This document shows, one piece after another, positions 41,892-49,581 of a stretch of 64,000 bases of DNA. The stretch is from the NCBI GenBank assembly GCA_023430465.1, contig JAEZAM010000104.1:1-64000 (forward strand), in the 5' to 3' direction. The position numbers and the translations under genes were made by a program. The notes beneath the pieces are model-generated. The model worked only from the letters and a program-made list of their open reading frames with translations. It was not told the origin of the DNA and ran no database searches. Origin of the DNA: Bacteroidota bacterium (GTDB lineage Bacteria > Bacteroidota > Bacteroidia > Chitinophagales > Chitinophagaceae). Numbering within the stretch: the stretch's first letter is position 1; every line of letters begins with the position of its first letter.

Positions 41892-42863
41892 ATGTCAAAC
41901 GAGAATGAGTTGCTGTTGCGGGAGAATAAGGAAAGATTCGTCATCCTACCCATCAACTACCCTAAAATCTGGGAACAATACAAAAAACATGAGGCCAGCT
42001 TCTGGACGGCGGAAGAGATTGATTTGAGCGCGGATCAGAAAGACTGGAATGCCCTCAACGATGGTGAGCGCCATTTCATTTCCCATGTACTTGCCTTCTT
42101 TGCGGCCAGTGATGGTATCGTGAATGAAAACCTCGCCGTCAATTTCATGAGCGAGGTGCAGCTTCCGGAAGCTCGCTGCTTCTATGGGTTCCAGATCATG
42201 ATGGAAAATATCCATTCCGAGACGTACGCACTGCTGATCGATACATATATAAAAGATCCAAAAGAAAAAGACCGTCTGTTCCATGCCATCGATACCGTAC
42301 CTGCGGTGAAGAAAAAAGCGGAATGGGCACTGCGCTGGATCGAAAACGGCAGCTTCGCTGAGCGCCTGGTAGCTTTCGCCGCAGTAGAAGGTATTTTCTT
42401 CAGCGGCAGTTTCTGCTCCATCTTCTGGCTCAAGAAACGTGGCCTGATGCCCGGCCTGACCTTCAGCAACGAACTCATCAGCCGCGACGAAGGTCTGCAC
42501 TGCGAATTCGCCTGCCTCCTTTACAGCATGCTCAATAATAAGCTGACCCAGGAAGAGGTGTATGGCATCATCGGTGATGCTGTGGCCATCGAGAAGGAAT
42601 TCATCACCGAAGCATTGCCCGTAGCGCTCATCGGAATGAACGCCAAGCTGATGCAACAGTACATCGAATTCGTAGCTGACCGCTGGCTGTCCGAACTCGG
42701 TTATCCAAAAATGTTCAACGCTACCAATCCTTTCGACTTCATGGAAATGATCTCACTGGAAGGCAAAACAAACTTCTTCGAAAAACGCGTGGGTGATTAC
42801 CAGAAATCCGGTGTGCTTTCCAGCAAGGAAGACCAGGCGTTCTCGACCGAAGAAGATTTTTAA
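41892..42863 (+). CDS. nrdB: Class Ia ribonucleotide reductase, small subunit
   Basis: A 323-residue radical-generating subunit. The start at 41892 (MSNENELLLR) is preferred, because upstream in-frame codons look non-coding. The di-iron/tyrosyl set matches the vertebrate R2 spacing: Asp74, then Glu105 and His108 in ENIHSE, and Tyr112 as the radical residue; Glu166 and Glu200/His203 (SRDEGLH) complete the site. The C-terminal FSTEEDF resembles the eukaryotic tail that docks on the large subunit. With nrdA 45 bases downstream it makes deoxyribonucleotides aerobically. It is strikingly eukaryote-like (EARCFYGFQIMMENIHSE), which is known for this Bacteroidota branch. Confidence 0.96.
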   Translation: MSNENELLLRENKERFVILPINYPKIWEQYKKHEASFWTAEEIDLSADQKDWNALNDGERHFISHVLAFFAASDGIVNENLAVNFMSEVQLPEARCFYGFQIMMENIHSETYALLIDTYIKDPKEKDRLFHAIDTVPAVKKKAEWALRWIENGSFAERLVAFAAVEGIFFSGSFCSIFWLKKRGLMPGLTFSNELISRDEGLHCEFACLLYSMLNNKLTQEEVYGIIGDAVAIEKEFITEALPVALIGMNAKLMQQYIEFVADRWLSELGYPKMFNATNPFDFMEMISLEGKTNFFEKRVGDYQKSGVLSSKEDQAFSTEEDF

Positions 42864-42908
42864 AGACGTATTGAATCAAGGTTACACTACCCCATAAATT
42901 TCACTGTT

Positions 42909-45305
42909 ATGTTCGTATTAAAAAGAGACGGAAAAAAAGAGAGTGTCAAATTTGACAAGATCACCGCACGGATCGAAAAGCTCTGCTATGGACTTGATCG
43001 CCGTTTTGTCAACGCTGTTGACGTTGCCAAAAAAGTGATCGAAGGCCTGTATGATGGCGTTTCGACTACCGAGCTCGACAACCTGGCTGCTGAAACAGCC
43101 GCATCCCTCACGGTTAAGCACCCGGATTATGCCCTGCTTGCCAGCCGCATCGCTGTCAGCAACCTGCATAAGAATACGGTAAAAAGCTTTTCCAAAACCA
43201 TGCAGGCGCTGTATGAGTGCACCGATCAGAAATCGGGCAAATACGCCCCCCTGCTAGCTGATGATGTTTGGGAAATCATCCGCGACAATGCCGAATTGCT
43301 CGATTCAACAATCATTTACGACCGGGATTACGGATTCGACTATTTCGGTTTCAAAACACTGGAAAAATCTTACCTGCTTAAATTGAATGGCAAAGTGGCT
43401 GAACGCCCGCAGCACATGTACATGCGTGTAGCGATCGGTATTCACAAGGAAGACATCGACAGCGCCATCAAGACCTATCACCTGATGAGCGAGCGCTGGT
43501 TCACGCATGCAACACCAACGCTGTTCAATGCCGGTTCACCAAAACCACAAATGTCCTCCTGCTTCCTCCTTACTATGAAAGAAGACAGCATCGATGGCAT
43601 CTATGACACGCTGAAACAAACAGCCAAAATCTCACAAAGCGCCGGAGGTATCGGCCTGGCTATCCATGGCATCCGTGCAACGGGCAGCTATATTGGCGGC
43701 ACAAACGGCACCAGCAACGGTATCATACCGATGCTCCGTGTTTATAACGACACAGCCCGGTATGTTGACCAGGGTGGCGGAAAACGCAAAGGCGCTTTCG
43801 CCGTATACCTTGAACCCTGGCATGCGGATGTGTTTGAGTTTCTCGATCTTCGCAAGAATCATGGCAAGGAAGAAATGCGCGCACGCGATCTCTTCTATGC
43901 CCTGTGGATACCAGACCTGTTCATGCAGCGCGTAGAGTCCGGCGGCGACTGGAGCCTGTTCTGCCCGCACGAAGCACCGGGATTGCATGAATGCTGGGGT
44001 GAAAAGTTTGAAGCGCTGTACGCACAATATGAGCAGGAAGGACGTGCCCGCAGAACGGTAAAAGCCCAGGATCTCTGGTTTGCCATCCTTGATGCACAAA
44101 TTGAAACCGGTACACCTTACCTGCTGTATAAAGATGCAGCGAACCGCAAGAGCAATCAGCAGAACCTCGGTACGATCAAGAGTTCCAACCTTTGCACCGA
44201 GATCATCGAATACACATCACCTGATGAAGTAGCGGTTTGTAACCTTGCTTCACTGGCCCTGCCCCGCTATGTGATCAATGGAAAATTTGATCATGAGAAG
44301 TTGTACGAGGTCACTTACGAGGTAACAAAGAACCTCAACAAGATCATCGATTACAATTACTATCCCGTTGATGAAGCGCGCAATTCCAACATGCGTCACC
44401 GCCCCATTGGTCTCGGTGTGCAGGGTCTTGCGGATGCCTTCATCCTGCTCCGCCTTCCGTTTGAAAGCGACGAGGCAAAGCAACTGAACAAAGAGATCTT
44501 CGAGACGATCTATTTCGCGGCAATGACAGCAAGCAAGGACCTGGCGAAAGTGCAGGGCCCTTACGACACATTCGCGGATTCACCTGTATCAAAAGGCATC
44601 TTCCAGTTTGACATGTGGAATACCGAACCAACGCTGCGTTGGGACTGGTACACGCTGAAAGCCGATGTGCTGAAATATGGCGTACGCAATTCCCTGCTTG
44701 TAGCACCTATGCCAACGGCATCTACTTCACAGATCCTGGGCAACAACGAATGCTTTGAACCCTACACTTCCAACATTTATGTAAGACGTGTATTGAGCGG
44801 TGAATTTGTTGTGGTAAATAAACACCTGCTGAAAGACCTGGTGGATCTGAATCTCTGGAATGACGAGATGAAGAACAGCATCATGTCGCACAATGGTTCT
44901 ATCCAGAAGATCAATGGCATCCCTGATCACATCAAGGATATCTATAAAACGGTATGGGAGATCAAGCAACGTGCGATCATCGACATGGCTGCTGATCGTG
45001 GAGCATTTATCTGCCAGTCACAGTCGCTCAATCTCTTCGTGGATGCGCCGACCACAGGTAAGCTTACTTCCATGCACTTCTATGCCTGGAAGAAGGGCCT
45101 GAAGACAGGTATGTACTACCTGCGTACTAAGGCCGCTTCACAAGCAGTACAATTTACCGTAGAAAAACAGGGAGGAAAATCCATCGAGCCACTGATCGAT
45201 AAACATGATCTCACCGTGGTAGAGAGTGGAAACACCACTGAAGATAAAATTGTCACCGGCGCAGTCTGCACCATGGAAGATGGTTGCATCAGCTGCAGCG
45301 GGTAA
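42909..45305 (+). CDS. nrdA: Class Ia ribonucleotide reductase, large subunit
   Basis: A 798-residue catalytic subunit. An N-terminal ATP cone (MFVLKRDGKKESVKFDKITA) provides dATP inhibition. The barrel shows QMSSCFLLTM with the redox cysteine, GGIGLAIHGIRATGSYIGGT, SSNLCTEIIEY with the thiyl-radical cysteine, AVCNLASLALP with its redox partner, and PMPTASTSQILGNNECFEP. The tail ends in GCISCSG, the C-x2-C shuttle to thioredoxin. Like NrdB it resembles the eukaryotic enzyme. A strong terminator follows. Confidence 0.97.
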   Translation: MFVLKRDGKKESVKFDKITARIEKLCYGLDRRFVNAVDVAKKVIEGLYDGVSTTELDNLAAETAASLTVKHPDYALLASRIAVSNLHKNTVKSFSKTMQALYECTDQKSGKYAPLLADDVWEIIRDNAELLDSTIIYDRDYGFDYFGFKTLEKSYLLKLNGKVAERPQHMYMRVAIGIHKEDIDSAIKTYHLMSERWFTHATPTLFNAGSPKPQMSSCFLLTMKEDSIDGIYDTLKQTAKISQSAGGIGLAIHGIRATGSYIGGTNGTSNGIIPMLRVYNDTARYVDQGGGKRKGAFAVYLEPWHADVFEFLDLRKNHGKEEMRARDLFYALWIPDLFMQRVESGGDWSLFCPHEAPGLHECWGEKFEALYAQYEQEGRARRTVKAQDLWFAILDAQIETGTPYLLYKDAANRKSNQQNLGTIKSSNLCTEIIEYTSPDEVAVCNLASLALPRYVINGKFDHEKLYEVTYEVTKNLNKIIDYNYYPVDEARNSNMRHRPIGLGVQGLADAFILLRLPFESDEAKQLNKEIFETIYFAAMTASKDLAKVQGPYDTFADSPVSKGIFQFDMWNTEPTLRWDWYTLKADVLKYGVRNSLLVAPMPTASTSQILGNNECFEPYTSNIYVRRVLSGEFVVVNKHLLKDLVDLNLWNDEMKNSIMSHNGSIQKINGIPDHIKDIYKTVWEIKQRAIIDMAADRGAFICQSQSLNLFVDAPTTGKLTSMHFYAWKKGLKTGMYYLRTKAASQAVQFTVEKQGGKSIEPLIDKHDLTVVESGNTTEDKIVTGAVCTMEDGCISCSG

Positions 45306-45335
45306 CTCGTTACCGGGACGGTAATCAAAAACCAG

Positions 45336-45373
45336 GGGTTTGTCAGGACGCGTTCCTGGTAAACCCTTTTTTT
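45336..45373 (+). terminator. Intrinsic terminator of nrdB-nrdA
   Basis: A 13-pair stem (45336-45348 with 45354-45366, two G-U pairs) is followed by seven T. Confidence 0.88.
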
Positions 45374-45377
45374 ATTT

Positions 45378-45432
45378 CACGCTAAGGCAAAACAACCTTG
45401 GCACCTTTGCTTACTTTGCGTCTTTGCGGGAA
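45378..45432. repeat. CTTTGCG-type intergenic repeat remnant
   Basis: Three CTTTGC-like words occur within 30 bases (CTTTGCTTACTTTGCG, then CTTTGCGGG), the same word type found at 250-283. It fills the gap between the nrdA terminator and the end of the AraC gene. Confidence 0.45.
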
Positions 45433-45434
45433 AC

Positions 45435-46379
45435 CTATCTCAGAAGCAATTCACAAGGCTTCAATCCCGTATGTTTCTTGAATGCCGTGGAGAAATGGGA
45501 AATGGAAGAATAGCCGAGCAGGAGGGAAACTTCCGTAACGCTTAACCCTTTTTCATACAGAAGGTATTTCGCGTGCTCCATACGCTGGCTCTGGTAAAAG
45601 TCGAAGATGGTCGTACCGAACATTTCCTTGAATCCCTTCTTCAGGTAACATTCGTTCATGGCCACTTTGCGGCTGAGTTCCTTGATCGTGATGGGTTCAC
45701 CGATATGCTCGATCAGTACTTCGCGGGCCTTGAATATCTTGTCGCGATCAGCTTCATTTGCCAGGAACTTGCAGTTGATCACGTCGATCTCCTTTTCACC
45801 CACCATGCAATCCAGGCTATGCAATAGGAGCATCTGGATCTGCGCATTGATGAAGATATTGGCAAGGGTATCGGTATAGCTCGTATTCAGCATAGCCTCG
45901 AGCACCATGCGCGATTTGCCGCAAAGGGGAAGCAATTTGGTAAAGGAAGATTTGCGGGTAAACCCGAGTATTTCATCGCTGGCGGTGGATACTTCACCGG
46001 TACCGGGCTTCATGAACTGGCTGAGTTGTGCCGGCGAGAACCGGAAGCTGAGTACGTCCACACTGTCAACCCGGGCGTTGCAGTCCCGCGCAGCCGTGGC
46101 CCGGCATTTTTCACACTGAGGATCGCGCTGCCGGCAATACATGTTGCCGGTAACACAGAACTTCAATTCGAGATAACTTTCACGGGCGGGGTCCTTTTCT
46201 ATGTGATAGACCATCATACCGGCATCCTCGAGATTCCACTGCGGAAGCCGCCGATACCGGCCGATCGAATACTGGACCGTTCCCGGCACGTGCTGTTCCC
46301 GTAATTGGAGAACCTGCATCTGTTCCTGCATGGGCGCCTGGCGATAGGCCATCGAAAGTATATCAGGGGGAGTGTGCAT
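45435..46379 (-). CDS. AraC-family regulator with N-terminal cysteine cluster
   Basis: A 314-residue DNA-binding regulator. The C-terminal ~100 residues are the double helix-turn-helix (TIKELSRKVAMNECYLKKGF, then VTEVSLLLGYSSISHFSTAF and FKKHTGLKPCELLLR). The N-terminal part is an unassigned sensor domain with five cysteines in C-x6-C-x6-C-x2-C-x7-C (Cys75, 82, 89, 92, 100), followed by VDSVDVLSFRFSPAQL. The cluster could bind zinc or an Fe-S cluster, or respond to redox; that is inference. It converges on nrdA across its terminator and is divergent from lpxA. Target genes are unknown. Confidence 0.85.
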   Translation of the reverse strand: MHTPPDILSMAYRQAPMQEQMQVLQLREQHVPGTVQYSIGRYRRLPQWNLEDAGMMVYHIEKDPARESYLELKFCVTGNMYCRQRDPQCEKCRATAARDCNARVDSVDVLSFRFSPAQLSQFMKPGTGEVSTASDEILGFTRKSSFTKLLPLCGKSRMVLEAMLNTSYTDTLANIFINAQIQMLLLHSLDCMVGEKEIDVINCKFLANEADRDKIFKAREVLIEHIGEPITIKELSRKVAMNECYLKKGFKEMFGTTIFDFYQSQRMEHAKYLLYEKGLSVTEVSLLLGYSSISHFSTAFKKHTGLKPCELLLR

Positions 46380-46472
46380 CCGGCTGCAAATTTACAGGTG
46401 CAACACCGATTTGCAAGGATAGTTTTGCCCGGAGGGCATTCTAAAAAAAATTCCGGATTTGGCCTGAACAAC

Positions 46473-46480
46473 TACCTTTG
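46473..46480 (+). promoter_or_regulatory. -7 box of lpxA
   Basis: TACCTTTG matches TAnnTTTG exactly, 41 bases before the lpxA ATG. A TTTG occurs only 11 bases upstream, too close for a normal -33. Confidence 0.5.
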
Positions 46481-46486
46481 CTCCTT

Positions 46487-46508
46487 CTCCGCCTATGCGG
46501 AGGTTTTT
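46487..46508 (+). promoter_or_regulatory. Hairpin with T tract at the start of the lpxA leader
   Basis: CTCCGC and GCGGAG form a perfect stem around CTAT, followed by G and five T. It begins just after the -7 box, so it would be the first structure in the mRNA. It could stabilise the 5' end or act as a terminator for stray transcription. Confidence 0.5.
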
Positions 46509-46521
46509 GTAACTGACCTAC

Positions 46522-47328
46522 ATGATTCATCCTCATACTTATATACATCCAAACGCCAAGTTAGCCACCAATGTAAAAGTGGATCCGTTTACCGTAATCC
46601 ACCAGGATGTAGAGGTAGGTGAGGGTACCTGGATCGGCTCGAATGTCACCATCATGGAAGGGTCCCGGATCGGCAAGAATTGCCGGATCTTCCCGGGTGC
46701 CGTTATCGGCGCTATCCCGCAGGATCGCAAATATGCAGAGGAAAAGACAACCGTAGAGATCGGGGACAATTGCACGATCCGCGAATTTGTCACCATTCAT
46801 CGGGGAACAAGCGATAAGTGGAAGACCGTTGTGGGAAATAATTGCTGGATACTGGCATATAGCCATATCGGGCACGACTGCTTCATCGGCAACAACTGTA
46901 CGCTCAGTAACAGCAGCCAGTTGGCCGGCCACGTGGTCCTTGGCGACTGGGTCGGGCTGGGCGGCGTCTGCGCCGTACACCAATTTGTGCAGATCGGCTC
47001 GCATGCATTCATATCCGGTGGCGCCCTGGTAGGCAAAGATGTACCCCCATATATAAAAGCCGGTCGTCAGCCTCTCAGCTACGCTGGAGTGAATTCGGTT
47101 GGATTGAAGCGCCGCGGTTTTACCCTTGAAAAGATCAACCACATTGTAGACATCTACCGCATCATCTATAATAAAGGACTCAATACTTCTCAGGCTGTGG
47201 AATTTCTTGAAGAAGAGTTCGCTGCAACCGATGAACGCGACGAGATCGTGACCTTCATCCGCGAAAGCGGCCGGGGCATCATCAAACGTTTCACCAAAGG
47301 CAATGGCGATGACGATCTCCCTATCTGA
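46522..47328 (+). CDS. lpxA: UDP-N-acetylglucosamine O-acyltransferase
   Basis: A 268-residue left-handed beta-helix enzyme, first step of lipid A synthesis, transferring a 3-hydroxyacyl chain from ACP to UDP-GlcNAc. Hexapeptide repeats start at IHPHTYIHPNAKLATNVKVD. The catalytic His lies in AYSHIGHDCFIGNNC (about 115-125), and ISGGALVGKDVPPYIKAGR and AGVNSVGLKRRGF match LpxA. The C-terminal helical domain is present. It confirms a Gram-negative envelope. The ABC ATPase gene overlaps its 3' end by 26 bases. Confidence 0.95.
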   Translation: MIHPHTYIHPNAKLATNVKVDPFTVIHQDVEVGEGTWIGSNVTIMEGSRIGKNCRIFPGAVIGAIPQDRKYAEEKTTVEIGDNCTIREFVTIHRGTSDKWKTVVGNNCWILAYSHIGHDCFIGNNCTLSNSSQLAGHVVLGDWVGLGGVCAVHQFVQIGSHAFISGGALVGKDVPPYIKAGRQPLSYAGVNSVGLKRRGFTLEKINHIVDIYRIIYNKGLNTSQAVEFLEEEFAATDERDEIVTFIRESGRGIIKRFTKGNGDDDLPI

Positions 47329-47929
47329 TGCGGGTAAACGTTTTAACCGCGACTGGATCTTCCGTCACGTAACCTACCAATTCGAACAGGGAAAAAATTA
47401 TGCGATCACCGGGTCAAATGGCTCAGGAAAGTCAACCCTGCTGCAGGTCCTTAGCGGGTCTATGCATTTCAATGAAGGTAAATGCCACTGGCACAAGGGT
47501 GGTACAGAAATACCAGCCGAACGGGTTTATAACTTCATTTCCCTTTGTGCGCCATACCTGGACATCGTTGAAGAAATGAACCTCGAAGAATTTCTCGCGT
47601 TTCACCATGAATTCAAACCTTTCCTTCCCGGTATTACTCCCGCAACGATAATTGATGAACTCGGACTGGAAAGGGCGAAGCATAAACAGATCCGGTATTA
47701 TTCGTCAGGCATGAAGCAGCGCGTGAAACTGGCGCAGTGCATTTTTTCCGATACACCTGTCCTGCTGTTGGATGAGCCCTGCACCAACCTGGATACGGAT
47801 GGTATAGCCCTGTATCACCGCCTTATAAATGATTACGGAAACGGACGACTTATCATTGTGAGCAGCAATGATGAAACGGAATATCGCTTCTGCGAGGAAC
47901 GCATCAGTATGGCCTCATTCAAAAAATAG
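47303..47929 (+). CDS. ABC transporter ATP-binding protein
   Basis: A 208-residue stand-alone ATPase domain. Walker A is TGSNGSGKST (about 37-46), the signature motif is YSSGMKQRVKLAQ, and Walker B is PVLLLDEPCTNLDTDG. The start overlaps lpxA by 26 bases, so translation is coupled. No permease is encoded nearby; it must pair with one elsewhere. CcmA-like or LptB-like roles are possible, but nothing in the sequence decides. Its 3' end almost touches the convergent marR gene. Confidence 0.88.
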   Translation: MAMTISLSDAGKRFNRDWIFRHVTYQFEQGKNYAITGSNGSGKSTLLQVLSGSMHFNEGKCHWHKGGTEIPAERVYNFISLCAPYLDIVEEMNLEEFLAFHHEFKPFLPGITPATIIDELGLERAKHKQIRYYSSGMKQRVKLAQCIFSDTPVLLLDEPCTNLDTDGIALYHRLINDYGNGRLIIVSSNDETEYRFCEERISMASFKK

Positions 47930-47931
47930 GA

Positions 47932-48417
47932 TCACTGCTGCGCAAGCTTCTCCTGATTGTACGCCATTATCTCCAGCAAAGTTTTCTTGAGCTCAAGGAA
48001 TCTCTTTTTACCTAACAGACTCTCGTACTCTTCTTCCAGCTTGAACACCCGCTGCCGGCATTCAAGGGCAAACTCTTTACCTTTTGTAGTTAGCGTGAGC
48101 TGTATGCAGCGTTTATCATCGCAGTGAACATCACTGCTCACATAGCCCATCCGCTCCAGTTCCTTCACCACTTTGTTCATGGCCTGTTTTGTAACGATAG
48201 CCTTTTTTGCCAGTTCCTTATTGGTGATACCCTCAGGCCCGATATTCATGAGAACAGGCATGTACGCCATCTTAAACCCATCATAACCATGGGTTACGAG
48301 CTTGTGGTTCGCCCAGAGTTCAAACTGGCGGCGCAGCATAATCGTGATCTTTCCCCAGCTTATTTCCTTGCGGGCCGCCGTGGCAAGCAGCAGGCTGTCC
48401 AGCTCATCATTTTTCAT
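47932..48417 (-). CDS. MarR-family transcriptional regulator
   Basis: A 161-residue winged-helix repressor-type protein. The DNA-binding part is PEGITNKELAKKAIVTKQAM (helix-turn-helix), then NKVVKELERMGYVSSDVHCD and DKRCIQLTLTTKGKEFA (wing). A C-terminal dimerisation helix follows. It is divergent from the emrA-emrB-tolC efflux genes, with overlapping inverted repeats between them, so it probably represses both directions and releases on binding a small molecule. The ligand is unknown. Confidence 0.9.
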   Translation of the reverse strand: MKNDELDSLLLATAARKEISWGKITIMLRRQFELWANHKLVTHGYDGFKMAYMPVLMNIGPEGITNKELAKKAIVTKQAMNKVVKELERMGYVSSDVHCDDKRCIQLTLTTKGKEFALECRQRVFKLEEEYESLLGKKRFLELKKTLLEIMAYNQEKLAQQ

Positions 48418-48422
48418 ATGAT

Positions 48423-48430
48423 CAAAGGTA
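48423..48430 (-). promoter_or_regulatory. -7 box of marR
   Basis: On the minus strand TACCTTTG matches TAnnTTTG and ends six bases before the ATG, so the transcript may be leaderless or nearly so. Confidence 0.5.
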
Positions 48431-48442
48431 CGAAAAAAATAT

Positions 48443-48473
48443 TTAGTCAGTTTAGTTGACTAATTGGTCAACT
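48443..48473. promoter_or_regulatory. Candidate MarR operator: two overlapping palindromes
   Basis: TTAGTCA (48443-48449) pairs with TGACTAA (48457-48463), and AGTTGAC (48454-48460) pairs with GTCAACT (48467-48473). Both are perfect seven-base inverted repeats and they overlap. They cover the -33 region of the emrA promoter, a position fit for repression. Confidence 0.65.
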
Positions 48474-48486
48474 TGGTTTACTTTTA
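48456..48486 (+). promoter_or_regulatory. Promoter of the emrA-emrB-tolC operon
   Basis: TTG (48456-48458) is followed after 20 bases by TACTTTTA (48479-48486), one mismatch from TAnnTTTG. The ATG is 24 bases downstream. Confidence 0.5.
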
Positions 48487-48509
48487 CCCCCTGAACTGAA
48501 ATCAACGTC

Positions 48510-49562
48510 ATGGACACTACCGCTACAACAACCCCCAAAAAGAAGAAATTCAAACCTGCCTACATCATCCTTCCACTGGTACTGATCCTCGGTGGCTATT
48601 ATGGTTATGGCAAACTGATGCATGCCCTGCATTATGAAACTACCGACAACGCGCAGGTGGAGAGCAATGCCGTTCCCGTTCTCAGCAGGATCGCGGGATA
48701 TGTCGATTCATTGAACATTTCCGATTACCAGCAGGTGCAGGCTGGCCAGCCCTTGCTGGTACTGGATGATCGCGAGTACAGCATTGCGGTGGCACAGGCA
48801 GAAGCTGATCTGCTGCAGGCGAAAGCTGATCTGGCTACAGCTATCGCAAATGTTGACAATATCAATGCCTCGCGTCGTGTAGCCAGCGCCAATTCCGGCG
48901 TGCTGCAAAGCCGTGTGGACAAAACCGCAGCAGATCTCCGGCGTGATGAAGCTCTGTTTGCAGATGGCTCCATCACCCGCAAGCAACTGGAAGAAACGAG
49001 GGCGAATGCCGAGACAGCTCAGCGCCAGTTGACCGCGGGCGGTGAGCAGGTCCGGCAGGCCAGTGTACAAACAGGCAGTGCACAGGCTCAGATAAAAAAG
49101 GCCGAAGCGTTGATCGCTACCCGCGAAGCAGCATTGGAACAGGCAAAGCTCAAATTAAGCTATACACGCATCAGCGCTCCGGCTTCGGGACGGATAGGAA
49201 AGAAGAACCTGGAGAAAGGACAATTCATCCAGCCCGGCCAGCCCCTGTTCACCATCGTGAATAATGAGACCTTCTGGATCATCGCCAATTTCAAAGAGAC
49301 ACAATTGAAAAACCTGGCAATCGGTCAGGGGGTCAATATCAGGATCGATGGTTATCCCGGTAAAACGATCAAGGGACATATCAGTTCTTTCAGTGAAGCC
49401 ACCGGCGCGCGGTTCTCGCTGTTGCCGCCTGACAACGCCACCGGAAATTTTGTAAAAGTCACCCAGCGCGTACCGGTCAAGATTGAATTCGAGAATACGG
49501 CTGACCTTAAGAAGGTGCTGAAAGCCGGTCTCAGTGCGGAAGTAGAAGTGAAGGTGAAATAA
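48510..49562 (+). CDS. HlyD/EmrA-family membrane fusion protein
   Basis: A 350-residue periplasmic adaptor linking an inner-membrane pump to the outer-membrane channel. One N-terminal membrane helix (YIILPLVLILGGYYGYG) is followed by a lipoyl half (DNAQVESNAVPVLSRIAGYV), a long alpha-helical hairpin (about 95-200, many Ala/Gln/Glu) and the beta-barrel (YTRISAPASGRIGKKNLEKG, FWIIANFKETQLKNLAIGQ). It is the first gene of a tripartite efflux operon with an EmrB-like pump and a TolC-like channel. Confidence 0.93.
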   Translation: MDTTATTTPKKKKFKPAYIILPLVLILGGYYGYGKLMHALHYETTDNAQVESNAVPVLSRIAGYVDSLNISDYQQVQAGQPLLVLDDREYSIAVAQAEADLLQAKADLATAIANVDNINASRRVASANSGVLQSRVDKTAADLRRDEALFADGSITRKQLEETRANAETAQRQLTAGGEQVRQASVQTGSAQAQIKKAEALIATREAALEQAKLKLSYTRISAPASGRIGKKNLEKGQFIQPGQPLFTIVNNETFWIIANFKETQLKNLAIGQGVNIRIDGYPGKTIKGHISSFSEATGARFSLLPPDNATGNFVKVTQRVPVKIEFENTADLKKVLKAGLSAEVEVKVK

Positions 49563-49581
49563 GCTCCTAACCAGAATCTTT

